Notes under the pieces: generated by a model
What the model saw: only the letters and a program-made list of their open reading frames with translations
Database searches by the model: none
Told to the model about the DNA's origin: nothing
Program-made: the position numbers and the translations under genes
Source: Chloroflexota bacterium
Lineage (GTDB): Bacteria; Chloroflexota; Anaerolineae; Anaerolineales; Villigracilaceae
DNA: 43,727 bases
NCBI GenBank assembly: GCA_016866195.1
Contig: VGNF01000003.1
Span: 1 to 43,727, forward strand
Reading direction: 5' to 3'
Shown here: one piece after another, positions 29,901 through 38,727 of the stretch
How the letters are laid out: each line of letters starts with the position of its first letter
Position numbering within the stretch: the stretch's first letter is position 1

Positions 29901-31963
29901 CGGTATTTTTCGTTTTGTACACAGGACTTAAGCGGAGATCTATCTTCGGTTACCTGCCGGCATCTTTCCTGGCCCTCACGCTATTTTTTACGCTGGATCA
30001 CTCATCGATGGATATTTGGTTGCCCGCCCTTTCGGGTCTGGCGGCAGTCTACTTCCTGACTGGGTTCGGTCTCTCCCGCAAAGCAGATTGGTCCTACATG
30101 CTGCGCAATTCCTCCCTTGGATTGGGGGGAGTGCTCTCACTCGGCGCGTTGATCTCCCCCGGGATCCACAACGGATGGTACGTCGCCTTTATCGGCATCC
30201 TGTTCATTGTCGAAATGCATATCCGCAAACAAGCACTGTTCGAAATTGGACCTCAATTGCTGATCCCTGCTGCGGTCTGCCTGATTCTGGCTGACTTCAA
30301 GGTTTCTGATGAGGCTCTCATTCTGCTTGGCCTGAGCCTGACCTGGCTTTCCCTGGATCTTGTATTCGCACGGACTTTTGCAGGGCAGCGCAAGCGGTCG
30401 CTGGAGCAGTTGACGCAAATTGCAGGAGCGGGGACAGCATTATTCTCGACAGTCCTATTGATAGTAGAAAACGACCTTGCCAGGGCGTCGATCTGCTTCG
30501 CCATATTCACCGCTTTTTTCGCCCTCCATACGTTCATTCGGCGAAAACCAGTCTTTGCCTACCTGCCTCTTGCCTACCTTCCCATGACGATCTATTACAC
30601 CCTGGGATTTTTCGAAGTTGACGCCTGGCTGCCCTCCCTTACCATTTTGGCGATCATCTACTTCGTCGTCGGATTGGGGATCCGGCACAACCAAGACTGG
30701 TCCCTGACAATTCGGAATGGCGCACTGGTTCTCGGATCCATCCTATCCATCGGCGCGCTCCTGACCTTCAAACCGGGAGGGGGATGGTACGCGCTTCTGA
30801 TCGGACTCATCTTTGCCGTAGAAATGCATCTACGACGGAATGGCTGGCTGGAAGTGGGTGTGCCTGCAATGTTCAACATCGGCGCGTTCCTGATTCTGAC
30901 CGACTTCAAGATCAAGGAACCAACCTATCATCTACTGGCCTACAGCCTGGTCTGGATTCTCTCAGACCTGCTGGCCCACCTGACCTATGCGCAACCGAGG
31001 AGACTCAAATGGACCGTGCGAGGCATTGCTGCGGTGATCGCGGCGGTCAACTATGCGCTACTGATCATCAACGGCATCCGCGGTGAACCTGCCCCGGCGG
31101 CGTTATGTTTTGGGGTGTATTCGTTGGCATCCCTGCTGACCAGCCTCGGCTATCGTGAGCCAAAATTGATGTACACGTTTACTTCTTCCACCTCACTGTT
31201 TGGCGCGTTCCTTTTTCAAGTGTACGAAATGTCTAAATGGATCCATCCGGTTGTGACACTGGCAGTAATCTTCTACGCTGTGGGATATCTTCTACGCCGC
31301 GCCAGGCAGACCGGTGGCTGGGACATTCCACTTCGCTACAGCGGGCTTGGGCTGGGTTTGATCGTTTCGGCGGCAGCACCCGTTCTGGGAGGATTGGATG
31401 CAGCCATTCCCGTCGCATTGGCGGCGACGTTATGGGCTGTGGAGGCTTTTCATCACAAGAACGCCTGGTTGGGATTCCCCGCCAACGCCCTTTATTTGCT
31501 GGCATACTTCATCGTGCTTTTCGAATTACAGGTTGACGAAGTGCAATTCTTCTCCATGGGAGCCGCCTTGCTCGGTTTGATCCAACATTACCTGCTCAAC
31601 CGATCCGGGGCAAAGACCGGTGCATTTATCACCGGAATGGTTTCGCAGCTGATCTTGCTGGGGACTACATATATTCAAATGCTGAACACGGAGGAGTTGA
31701 TCTATTTCGTGGTGCTCTTCCTGCAATCGATCGCCGTTATGATCTATGGGATCGTCATCCGCTCGCGCAGCCTGACGTTTGCACCCATCGCCCTGGTGAT
31801 ACTGGGTGTGGTGACCGTGATCTACAGTGCGCTCAGGGATATCTCCACAGTGGTTCTGATCGGCTGTACCGGAATCATCCTCCTCGGCCTAGGTATACTA
31901 GCCGTGATCCTGCGTGAACGTATCACCAGGCTCGGAGAACGCCTAAGTTCCTGGGAAGCCTGA
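26906..31963 (+). CDS. Giant polytopic membrane protein with N-terminal HEAT-like region and tandem ~204-aa membrane modules
   Basis: 1685 aa; HEAT-like NTVRRQALEELESL...ETLRRAALDALGN, Pro/Ala-rich linker, then dozens of hydrophobic segments with recurring module motifs. Confidence 0.85.
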   Translation: MDTSPEIRLARAAYGWLRISPLLTGFTFFLIWGMDPGGFVCGEIDCAYGDSLYFSLLAAVLGSALWHLILLQYLNHKTSQFVRKHGRSALLLAGFRTSVPLGLLILDFLADANGLLLGCTAIPILILLWAVNTTSGYKDINRELGLPPSAGKETGSKESPELLPQTAISHPSSNSNAIDRSASKQAPEETLTRILNDLDHESNTVRRQALEELESLTFGSEALRRKVEALALHEEDETLRRAALDALGNSMMRHVQSRLNKVSRGDRYVLLREIDVWEKLDYVTRSVAEVLRRRYDFDFARTEPSVKLVQVQPPTPVDRPVSPARPSPAPAAPLPAASISTPSIKKPEPAAPRPTLLQALLSETSIKIYLYLGAFFVIASAVILGTLFEAARLPILIAGTLLFGGTAVSIRSRLPQPSFALFIVFSFLLPITANVAGESLNLTAQGRTAYWMTIYLVMTLLWSGSTWIYESRLFSLSAFLSLLLALYRAADLVQGRAELHTSLIGMAALIGLFGVRRLIKWKNFKFSLPLFITAQITQLSAVIAALSLFLLRLAEVDDQPLWHAVSVLTILAACQFFILSHSTVPFFAFPWLAAGVLIPLPWFVIATNGENPFPGSWLATLTYTIWALILSGASEPLYSKNRYRSYSLPSLLASIPIFSFAILNSLLHTDAQISNLLVFAVSLITAGVFGGIHAIRRRGWLWAISLAFFALAYFFLLNIQPIKVWSIYHGFEVLGLILLFMLPDLLLKKDFTSDPPWRVPPRIFGAILSLWVFLRYSMVLTDQSLNSGILFGILAVVFALYSTSYRKPGIGYVITVSLAISAIHILHYMDLDLWSETLSILAVLYYLIGFAIRRYTAHSDWGSMFAISGLALGSLTSIVALFTLRQGGGWLIALTGTFYLFEMHARRSEYLEIGTHVQVPAGIFLLLNEILPDEIAYILLGWSICWLGIDAVLSKTFKSARLLAPPVRIVGSLATLLATMVLLAEGDSRVSAICFGIYTVFFVLYTGLKRRSIFGYLPASFLALTLFFTLDHSSMDIWLPALSGLAAVYFLTGFGLSRKADWSYMLRNSSLGLGGVLSLGALISPGIHNGWYVAFIGILFIVEMHIRKQALFEIGPQLLIPAAVCLILADFKVSDEALILLGLSLTWLSLDLVFARTFAGQRKRSLEQLTQIAGAGTALFSTVLLIVENDLARASICFAIFTAFFALHTFIRRKPVFAYLPLAYLPMTIYYTLGFFEVDAWLPSLTILAIIYFVVGLGIRHNQDWSLTIRNGALVLGSILSIGALLTFKPGGGWYALLIGLIFAVEMHLRRNGWLEVGVPAMFNIGAFLILTDFKIKEPTYHLLAYSLVWILSDLLAHLTYAQPRRLKWTVRGIAAVIAAVNYALLIINGIRGEPAPAALCFGVYSLASLLTSLGYREPKLMYTFTSSTSLFGAFLFQVYEMSKWIHPVVTLAVIFYAVGYLLRRARQTGGWDIPLRYSGLGLGLIVSAAAPVLGGLDAAIPVALAATLWAVEAFHHKNAWLGFPANALYLLAYFIVLFELQVDEVQFFSMGAALLGLIQHYLLNRSGAKTGAFITGMVSQLILLGTTYIQMLNTEELIYFVVLFLQSIAVMIYGIVIRSRSLTFAPIALVILGVVTVIYSALRDISTVVLIGCTGIILLGLGILAVILRERITRLGERLSSWEA

Positions 31964-31976
31964 GCCCTCGGTTGGT

Positions 31977-32723
31977 TTACCGGCTTGCAGTATCGGCAAG
32001 TTTCTTCACAAGTTCAGGCAAAATCTCCCCGGACTTTCCCTGGAGAAAGTAATCCGCTTTCCCGGTCAGCTGTGTACATTCGGCGTTGATCTCCACGATT
32101 ACCGCGCCCTGATTATGCGCCGAGTAAGGTAGGGCAGCCGCCGGATGAACGACGCCGGAAGTGCCGATCGAGAAGAATACGCCGCATGATCGCGCTGCCT
32201 GAACAGCCTGCTCAAGCTGGGAACGCGGCAGAGGTTCTCCAAACCAGACCACATCCGGCCGAAGCAGTCCGCCGCAATCGACGCATCGAGGGACCTCCTG
32301 CGATTGCTCGTCCCAGGACTCGGCGAGGCATCCGCAATTCGAACATCTTACCCGCTGAATATTTCCGTGCAATTCCAGGATTTGCCTGCTCCCCGCCATC
32401 TGGTGCAATCCATCCACATTCTGTGTAATCAACGTGAAAGCGGAATTGCGTTTTTCCAACTCCACAAGTGCGTAATGACCGGCGTTCGGCCGTACTCCTT
32501 TGATGGCCTCCCTTCTCCATGCATACCAATCCCAGACAAGTTTGGGTTCGCGGGCGAATGCTTCGGGTGAGGCGAGATCCTGCGGCTTGTATTGTGCCCA
32601 GAGACCGGTTTGCGAGTCCCTGAAAGTGCGCAAGCCGCTTTCCTGGGATACACCCGCCCCGGTGAGAACCGCCATGCTTTGCGCGTTGGAAAGGAGGCGG
32701 ATCAGATCAGCAGGGAAATCCAT
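31977..32723 (-). CDS. Sir2-family NAD-dependent protein deacylase
   Basis: VLTGAGVSQESGLRTFRD, TQNVDGLHQMAGS, ELHGNIQRVRCSNCG...CVDCGGLLRPDVVWFGEPLP. Confidence 0.95.
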   Translation of the reverse strand: MDFPADLIRLLSNAQSMAVLTGAGVSQESGLRTFRDSQTGLWAQYKPQDLASPEAFAREPKLVWDWYAWRREAIKGVRPNAGHYALVELEKRNSAFTLITQNVDGLHQMAGSRQILELHGNIQRVRCSNCGCLAESWDEQSQEVPRCVDCGGLLRPDVVWFGEPLPRSQLEQAVQAARSCGVFFSIGTSGVVHPAAALPYSAHNQGAVIVEINAECTQLTGKADYFLQGKSGEILPELVKKLADTASR

Positions 32724-33418
32724 TATGGGGTTGGAACGGGAGTGGTTGTCACAGAAGGCGTGGCGGTAAAAGCGCAGTCAGAAAGGGTTAACCGTTCACG
32801 AAAAATGGCGGTCCGGCCGATTTCCCTATTCTTCGAATCCGTAGCCACAAACTGGTATTCCACCCACGCGTTGGTGAACAAGCTGACGGCTATCATCTCC
32901 TCGGCAGTCAATTCGTGATTGAATGTTCCTGCGCCGCGATTTTCCATGGTGATGTCGGTCCACTTACTGGTTGTCCCGCTTTGCTTGCTCTTAAAGCGGA
33001 CGAAAAGCACTACAAAGGCAGTTCCCGAAGCATTGGATGCCTGTGCCGTGAATTTCATTGAAATTGGCTCGCACGCCCCGGCTTTATAGAATACATCCCC
33101 CGCAGTAAAAGCCGCGATAAATCCCTGAAGGTCTACCGTTGGAGTCGAGGTGCCGGGAGTGACCGGCGTGGGCGGCAAGGTGGGTGAATAGTCCGGAGAT
33201 GGGGTCGCGGATTTGAATCCCACCAAGGTGGGCGTCAATGTAAAAGTTGGCGTCGCAACTGTCGGTGTGAAGGACGGAACTGGTGTGGGAACGAATGTTG
33301 GAGGGATTTGAATCGTTGGAGATTCCTGAACCAACGGTTCGGGAAAATAACCGCTCGGGTCAAATGAACAGGAACTGAGTATAAGTCCACACAAGATGAG
33401 AGCGGCAACTCGTTGCAT
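32723..33418 (-). CDS. Lipoprotein with Pro/Thr-rich stalk, paralogous to the upstream gene
   Basis: Start refined to 33418 (MQRVAALILCGLILSSC lipobox). Stalk TPTPV/PTFTLTPT; C-terminal FVVLFVRFKSKQ...WVEYQFVATDSKNREIGRTAIFRERLTLSDC. Confidence 0.7.
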   Translation of the reverse strand: MQRVAALILCGLILSSCSFDPSGYFPEPLVQESPTIQIPPTFVPTPVPSFTPTVATPTFTLTPTLVGFKSATPSPDYSPTLPPTPVTPGTSTPTVDLQGFIAAFTAGDVFYKAGACEPISMKFTAQASNASGTAFVVLFVRFKSKQSGTTSKWTDITMENRGAGTFNHELTAEEMIAVSLFTNAWVEYQFVATDSKNREIGRTAIFRERLTLSDCAFTATPSVTTTPVPTP

Positions 33419-33441
33419 GCAGCGATTGTCCCTTATATAAT

Positions 33442-34113
33442 TTACATACACGGAGAGAGGGAAATCGATTCGCGATAAATAGGTGTTCGCCCCACTTCCT
33501 CGCCATTCCAGCCGGTGGCAACCAATTGAAAGAACACCCAGGAGTCTTTGTAGTGATTATGACCCTCAATAGCGCTGCCGAGCAAGGTATAACTGAACCT
33601 GCCATCCAGATGATTATGCATGGCATCTCCGGTGGTCCAGGGTGTATAGTCTTCCTTCTTGGCGGATTTTACACGTACAAAAATTACCACACTGGCGACA
33701 TCCTCTGGTTCCAAGACTGTGGCCGTGACGAAGGCCTTGTTGTTCTTACAGGAACCCCAGAACATTTTATTGGGGGAAACGTTCACTGAAAGGAACCCCA
33801 CTCCCGGATCCTGTTTGGATGGATTCCCCAGTCCGCCCGGACCCAAAGTCTCACCCGGGGCGATGATCGGGATTGGTGGAAAGGTAGCCGTAGGTTGGTT
33901 GAAATCCTGGGTTGGGATGCGCACGACCGTTGCCGTGGGAGTATTGGTCCTGGTGGAGGTTGGTGTGGAGGTGATTGTCGGTCTTAACGTTCGGGTGGGA
34001 GTCGGTTCTGGAGTGGGGGTGATCGATGGCGGAAATAATTCTCCCACAAAGGGTATGCTGCTGCAAGATTGAACAAAGAAACCCAGGAGCAACAGAACTG
34101 CAACACGACGCAT
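33442..34113 (-). CDS. Lipoprotein with Pro/Thr-rich stalk and the same C-terminal domain
   Basis: MRRVAVLLLLGFFVQSC lipobox; TPTPEPTPTRTLRPTITSTPTSTRTNTPT stalk; VVIFVRVKSAKK...SWVFFQLVATGWNGEEVGRTPIYRESISLSPC. Confidence 0.72.
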   Translation of the reverse strand: MRRVAVLLLLGFFVQSCSSIPFVGELFPPSITPTPEPTPTRTLRPTITSTPTSTRTNTPTATVVRIPTQDFNQPTATFPPIPIIAPGETLGPGGLGNPSKQDPGVGFLSVNVSPNKMFWGSCKNNKAFVTATVLEPEDVASVVIFVRVKSAKKEDYTPWTTGDAMHNHLDGRFSYTLLGSAIEGHNHYKDSWVFFQLVATGWNGEEVGRTPIYRESISLSPCM

Positions 34114-34176
34114 TGAAAGCCTCTTTAAGGCTATAATACCGCAAACTCACTTACCATTGTACAACAGTATCCTTCC

Positions 34177-35028
34177 ATGAATGCATCGACCCTGGACAAG
34201 CAATTCTGGTACGATATCCGCGAGAGTGGATACAATCTCCCGCATGATTATTCAGTCACCGACCTGACCGAAGAACTCTTTACATATCTGGGCAGCACAG
34301 ACCCGGACCTGCGCGAAGAAATCGCCTATGAAACCTTTGCCAGCTGGCTTAATAAACGGCACTACCAACCAGAACAAATTCGCGGATACATCGTTCCCCT
34401 GGTGATCAATTTGCAGAGCGGGCTCGGTGAAATAGATTCGGATGGATTATTTCTAAGAACCATTTCGATTCTCATGCTGGCCGAAATCGTCCATACAGAT
34501 AACAAGCGAATTATTCTGGAAAGGGAGGATGTTTTCAGCATTTATGACAAGTCGCTGGTTTACCTCGCCGAGGAGCTCGATATGAGAGGCTTTGTCCCGC
34601 AGAAGGGCTGGGCGCACTCCCTGGCTCGTATAGCGGACTTGCTTTCTGTGCTTGCCGGCAATCGCTACCTGGCGCGTGTTGAATTGGAGAATATTCTCTC
34701 CGCCATATCCGAGCGCGTCACTGCCGACAATAACCCGGTGCTCATCCATGGTGAAGATGACCGGCTGGCGCGAGCCGTCATTGCTGCCAACCAACGCCAG
34801 ATGCTCGATGAATTCTTCATCAAGCAATGGCTGCATGTTCTCGTTGACCCAAGAAAGCGCAGTTGGAAGGGTTCCTACACATCGCCATCCAGGCAGGCAG
34901 CGTATATCAACACCCGGAACTTCCTGCGTGGCCTTCATCTTCAAGTGACTCAAAATCCCGGCCTGTTCAATCAGGATTACCTCCTGGAAGAAATCCGAAA
35001 AACTCTGGGGAAGCTGCATCAGTTTTAG
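34177..35028 (+). CDS. DUF2785-like protein
   Basis: 283 aa; KGWAHSLARIADLLSVLAGN typical of the DUF2785 core; mostly helical. Confidence 0.65.
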   Translation: MNASTLDKQFWYDIRESGYNLPHDYSVTDLTEELFTYLGSTDPDLREEIAYETFASWLNKRHYQPEQIRGYIVPLVINLQSGLGEIDSDGLFLRTISILMLAEIVHTDNKRIILEREDVFSIYDKSLVYLAEELDMRGFVPQKGWAHSLARIADLLSVLAGNRYLARVELENILSAISERVTADNNPVLIHGEDDRLARAVIAANQRQMLDEFFIKQWLHVLVDPRKRSWKGSYTSPSRQAAYINTRNFLRGLHLQVTQNPGLFNQDYLLEEIRKTLGKLHQF

Positions 35029-35169
35029 CCCAATGCGAAGGCGATTTGTATACACCCATACGATTCACCGGACACGTCTTTGTCTGTTCAATTCAGCAAA
35101 CACGAACCCTCGGACCATCCATATCACCCAGCGGATGATATGCGATATTCTCGGCATCCCCGGAGAGCG

Positions 35170-36467
35170 ATGATTACGAGAAACCTGATATCGAAATCCG
35201 GGTTCCTGATTGCATTCCTGGTCGCCTTGACCGTGTACGGTTTCAGTGCCGGTTTGAAGATCACCAAGCAGTCACGCACCCCTCAATATGTGTACCTCGC
35301 CTATTCCCTTCTGAACGGCCACTTGGACCTGGTGGCATTTCCTGAAAGCAAGTTCGATCTGATCCATTATCAGGACAAATGGTATGTCCCCGGAGGCATA
35401 GGGCCTGCCCTGCTCCTACTACCATTCGTAGCCATCTTCGGGTATGGGATAAGCGACATCCTCTTCGGTGTAATCCTGGGAGCAATCAATGTCGCTCTGA
35501 TCTACCATTTACTTGGGAAAATGAAGCCGATCATCTCGTCGCAAATTTGGATCACGATCTTATTTGCCTTCGGCACGGTGCATTGGTGGATTTCAAGCGT
35601 GGGCTCGGTCTGGTTTAACGCCCATCTGGTCGCCTGCCTGTTTATGATCTTATATGTGAAGTCAACCATCGACGATCGACCATGGCTTGCCGGTCTATGC
35701 CTTGGCCTGGCTTCGCTTTCAGTCCACCGACGCTTTTTTCCGCGGTCTTCTTCATTGCATTTACCTATTTCCATAAACGGAATATCCGGCTTGCACTCAA
35801 TAAAATATTGCCCTTTGCCACAACTCTTGGCAGTATGATCCTTGTCATGCTGCTGGGCAATTACCTGCGATTCGGTAACTTCATGGATTTTGGGTACCTT
35901 TATGTACAGGGGACCAGGTCGCTAACCGATGCGTTTTCAAGCGGCGGTGGATTCAATCCCCGCTATATGCCCTGCAATATGTATGTCTCACTGATCGGTT
36001 TGCCCAATCTCTCCTGGAATCCCCTTCCGTCGGGGGATGACATGTGCCAGCACCTGGAACCGATCATTCACGATTTCACGGGATTGTCAGAATTTTTCAA
36101 TCCGCTGGGCATGAGCATCTTCCTGACCACTCCGGCGTTCCTGTTGATCTTTCGCGCCGGATTTCGTGAGCCCCTCGTCCAATCAGCCTGGTTGGGTATC
36201 CTTGCAACCATTACCGTCCTGTGGATGTACCACACCACAGGCTGGGTCCAATTTGGATATCGTTACACCCTGGATTTCATTGTATTCCTGATTCTTTTGT
36301 TGAGCCAATCGATAAAACGCATCGCATTTGTTGAAGTGATGTTGATTGGTTGTTCCGTTCTGCTTGGCGCTACCGGGGTGTATCTCATGTACTATATGAC
36401 CTTTGGAATTATTTGGTACGAGATGGCCTTGGAAATGCTTCACAAGATCTATTGGATCATTTTCTGA
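35170..36467 (+). pseudogene. Polytopic membrane glycosyltransferase-like gene interrupted by a frameshift near 35721
   Basis: Upstream frame ...LAGLCLGLASLS ends in VHRRFFPRSSSLHLP..., while the next frame continues SPPTLFSAVFFIAFTYFHKRN. Inserting one base after 35721 restores one hydrophobic protein (e.g. LSRPPTLFSAVFF). Confidence 0.75.
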
Positions 36468-36489
36468 ATTCCCGACCATATTTGAAGTC

Positions 36490-38238
36490 ATGTCGCCCTG
36501 GAAGAATCGATACCAATTTTGGCTCGCAATGATCTTGACGATCGCTGCGATCGGAGTTCGCATTCCATCCCTGGGAATAACCAACTATGACATGGAGGTC
36601 TTCAACCGTCGCTGGTACGAGACACTCGTGGAGGAGGGGATCTTCCAATCCCTTGGCAGGTCATTCACGAATTACAATCCCCCCTATACCTATCTCCTGG
36701 CGTTGTCTACGCTAACCCGGGAGTTCCTGCCGTCCCTGATCGCCATCAAATTAATTCCGACCATTTTCGATCTGCTGGGAATGTTCGTGATCTTCAGGAT
36801 CGCCCGACTTGGGCATCCATCGAACGATCTTCCCTTTCTGGCCGCGGCCGTCTATTTTTGTGCACCGACGGTGATTCTCAACAGCTCGTATTGGGGGCAG
36901 GCAGATTCGATCTATACAGTGTTCCTGCTGGCTTCCTTACTTGCCTTCATGAAAGACAAGATCCACCTGGCATTGGCTGCGCTCGGTTTTGCCGTCTCGG
37001 TCAAGGCACAAGGGATATTCCTGCTCCCCCTGGTTGGCATTCTTGTCCTTCAAAAAAGGATTCCCTGGAGGCTGCTCCTCATTCTTCCACTCGCCTATCT
37101 GCTCGCGGTTCTGCCGGTCATCGCGTTGGGAAGATCGTTTCCCGAAACCATGCTTATCTATTCGAGTCAGGCTAACTTTGGGGCAAAGCTTTCGGCGAAC
37201 GCTCCGAATCCCTATTACTTTTTTTCCTATGACATGTATGAAAGGGTCCTTCCCTATGGATTCCTGGCAGCTTGCATCTTCATTCCTTACTGGGTGATTT
37301 CCGCTGCAAAACACAGGGTTTCTGCGACGAATCAAATTCTCCTGTACGCCTTGATATCCGTGGCATTGACCCCCTACGTGCTCCCCAAAATGCATGATCG
37401 CTATTTCTACCCGGCCGATGTCCTTTCGATTGTGTACGCCTTTTTCTATCCGGGTTTCTGGTTCATTCCGATTTTATTTCAGATTACCTCGTTCCTTGCC
37501 TACTCCGTCTTCCTTTTCGATGTTACCGTCGATGTCGTCATCGGGGCGGCTGTTATCAATTCAATCACCCTCGCCATATTGATGCGACACCAGTGGCAGG
37601 TTGAGGGGAACAAGCATACTTACCCTGGCACCACCACGGTGCTGGCATGGGTCGTGGCGCTGCTGGTCCCTTTCGCTGTATTCGGGACATGTTTCAGGTT
37701 TACCTTGACCCCGCTTTATTTCCGCGGCGAATATGGATTTCGCTACACTCAGGATCAATCTCAGGTCTACACCAAATATGATCTGATCAAAAGAGCCTCC
37801 CTGATCACGGATTATTTGACGACGGACAAGGAGGTCGGTTATCTCTATCGAAATCGATTTCTCGACGGTACACGCATGTTCGATGAACAGGTTTTGCGTC
37901 TCCTCCAGGGAACCAAAAAGGAAATCAAATTTGTTTTCACGATCTGGTTTGCCTCGCTCATTCTCCTCTTTCTCACAGGTTTATTTGCATGGTCAAAGAA
38001 TCAACGGAAAGCGTTTCATCAGGGGGTCAAATTCGGCGGGTACCTGGCCATCAGCCTTTCTCCAATCTTTGTGCTGCTTGCCTATTTCTTGCTCTCTAAC
38101 AACCGAAGCTTGTCTGCACTTCTGGTATTCCCAATGCCGATTTGGATGGATATGACAATATTCAGTTCAATTCTCACTGCCGCCACCGGAACCATGTTGA
38201 TTCAATCGATGAAAAATAAGATCCACGCAAGCCAATAA
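36490..38238 (+). CDS. Polytopic membrane glycosyltransferase (GT87/GT39-like)
   Basis: Start likely 36490 (MSPWKNRYQFW). NYDMEVFNRRWYETLVEEG, NSSYWGQADSIYTVFLLASLLAF, GFAVSVKAQGIFLLPL, LPKMHDRYFYPAD. Confidence 0.7.
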   Translation: MSPWKNRYQFWLAMILTIAAIGVRIPSLGITNYDMEVFNRRWYETLVEEGIFQSLGRSFTNYNPPYTYLLALSTLTREFLPSLIAIKLIPTIFDLLGMFVIFRIARLGHPSNDLPFLAAAVYFCAPTVILNSSYWGQADSIYTVFLLASLLAFMKDKIHLALAALGFAVSVKAQGIFLLPLVGILVLQKRIPWRLLLILPLAYLLAVLPVIALGRSFPETMLIYSSQANFGAKLSANAPNPYYFFSYDMYERVLPYGFLAACIFIPYWVISAAKHRVSATNQILLYALISVALTPYVLPKMHDRYFYPADVLSIVYAFFYPGFWFIPILFQITSFLAYSVFLFDVTVDVVIGAAVINSITLAILMRHQWQVEGNKHTYPGTTTVLAWVVALLVPFAVFGTCFRFTLTPLYFRGEYGFRYTQDQSQVYTKYDLIKRASLITDYLTTDKEVGYLYRNRFLDGTRMFDEQVLRLLQGTKKEIKFVFTIWFASLILLFLTGLFAWSKNQRKAFHQGVKFGGYLAISLSPIFVLLAYFLLSNNRSLSALLVFPMPIWMDMTIFSSILTAATGTMLIQSMKNKIHASQ

Positions 38239-38306
38239 ACTGTTGCCTGGCCTCACCTTTTCCTCCGGGATCCGATTAATCCATGTACGGTCGAACCATC
38301 CTTTTC

Positions 38307-38315
38307 TGGTATAAT
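38307..38315 (+). promoter_or_regulatory. Extended -10 promoter element upstream of rpsO
   Basis: TGGTATAAT (TGn plus consensus TATAAT). Confidence 0.6.
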
Positions 38316-38397
38316 CTCCGCCCGTGACTGGTCCTGCCCCGCGGTTTCGGCTGCGGACATGGAGACCTGCAAAATTCAACGAAAGGAAGCATACGTC

Positions 38398-38670
38398 ATG
38401 CCGCTCGCGAAGGAAGCAAAAACCAAGGCGATACAGGATTATCACCGGCACGAAAACGACACAGGTTCCCCCGAAGTTCAGGTGGCAATTCTGACCTCAC
38501 GCATCGCCCAATTAACGGAGCACCTGCAGAACAACAAACAGGATCAATCCTGCCGGAGAGGTCTGCTGAAGCTGGTGGGACAGCGTCGCAGGCTGCTCAC
38601 CTACCTGCGGAGAAGCAATTACCAGGGGTACATCAACCTCACGGACCGTTTGCAGCTCCGTCGCAAGTAG
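38398..38670 (+). CDS. rpsO: 30S ribosomal protein S15
   Basis: MPLAKEAKTKAIQDYHRHENDTGSPEVQVAILTSRIAQLTEHLQNNKQDQSCRRGLLKLVGQRRRLLTYLRRSNYQGYINLTDRLQLRRK. Confidence 0.97.
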   Translation: MPLAKEAKTKAIQDYHRHENDTGSPEVQVAILTSRIAQLTEHLQNNKQDQSCRRGLLKLVGQRRRLLTYLRRSNYQGYINLTDRLQLRRK

Positions 38671-38675
38671 CTCGA

Positions 38676-38710
38676 AAGACCCTAAAGACTTCCAAAGCCT
38701 TTAGGGTCTT
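38676..38710 (+). terminator. Hairpin terminator after rpsO
   Basis: AAGACCCTAAAG-N11-CTTTAGGGTCTT, perfect 12-bp stem. Confidence 0.8.
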
Positions 38711-38727
38711 CTTTGATCACCCCTACC

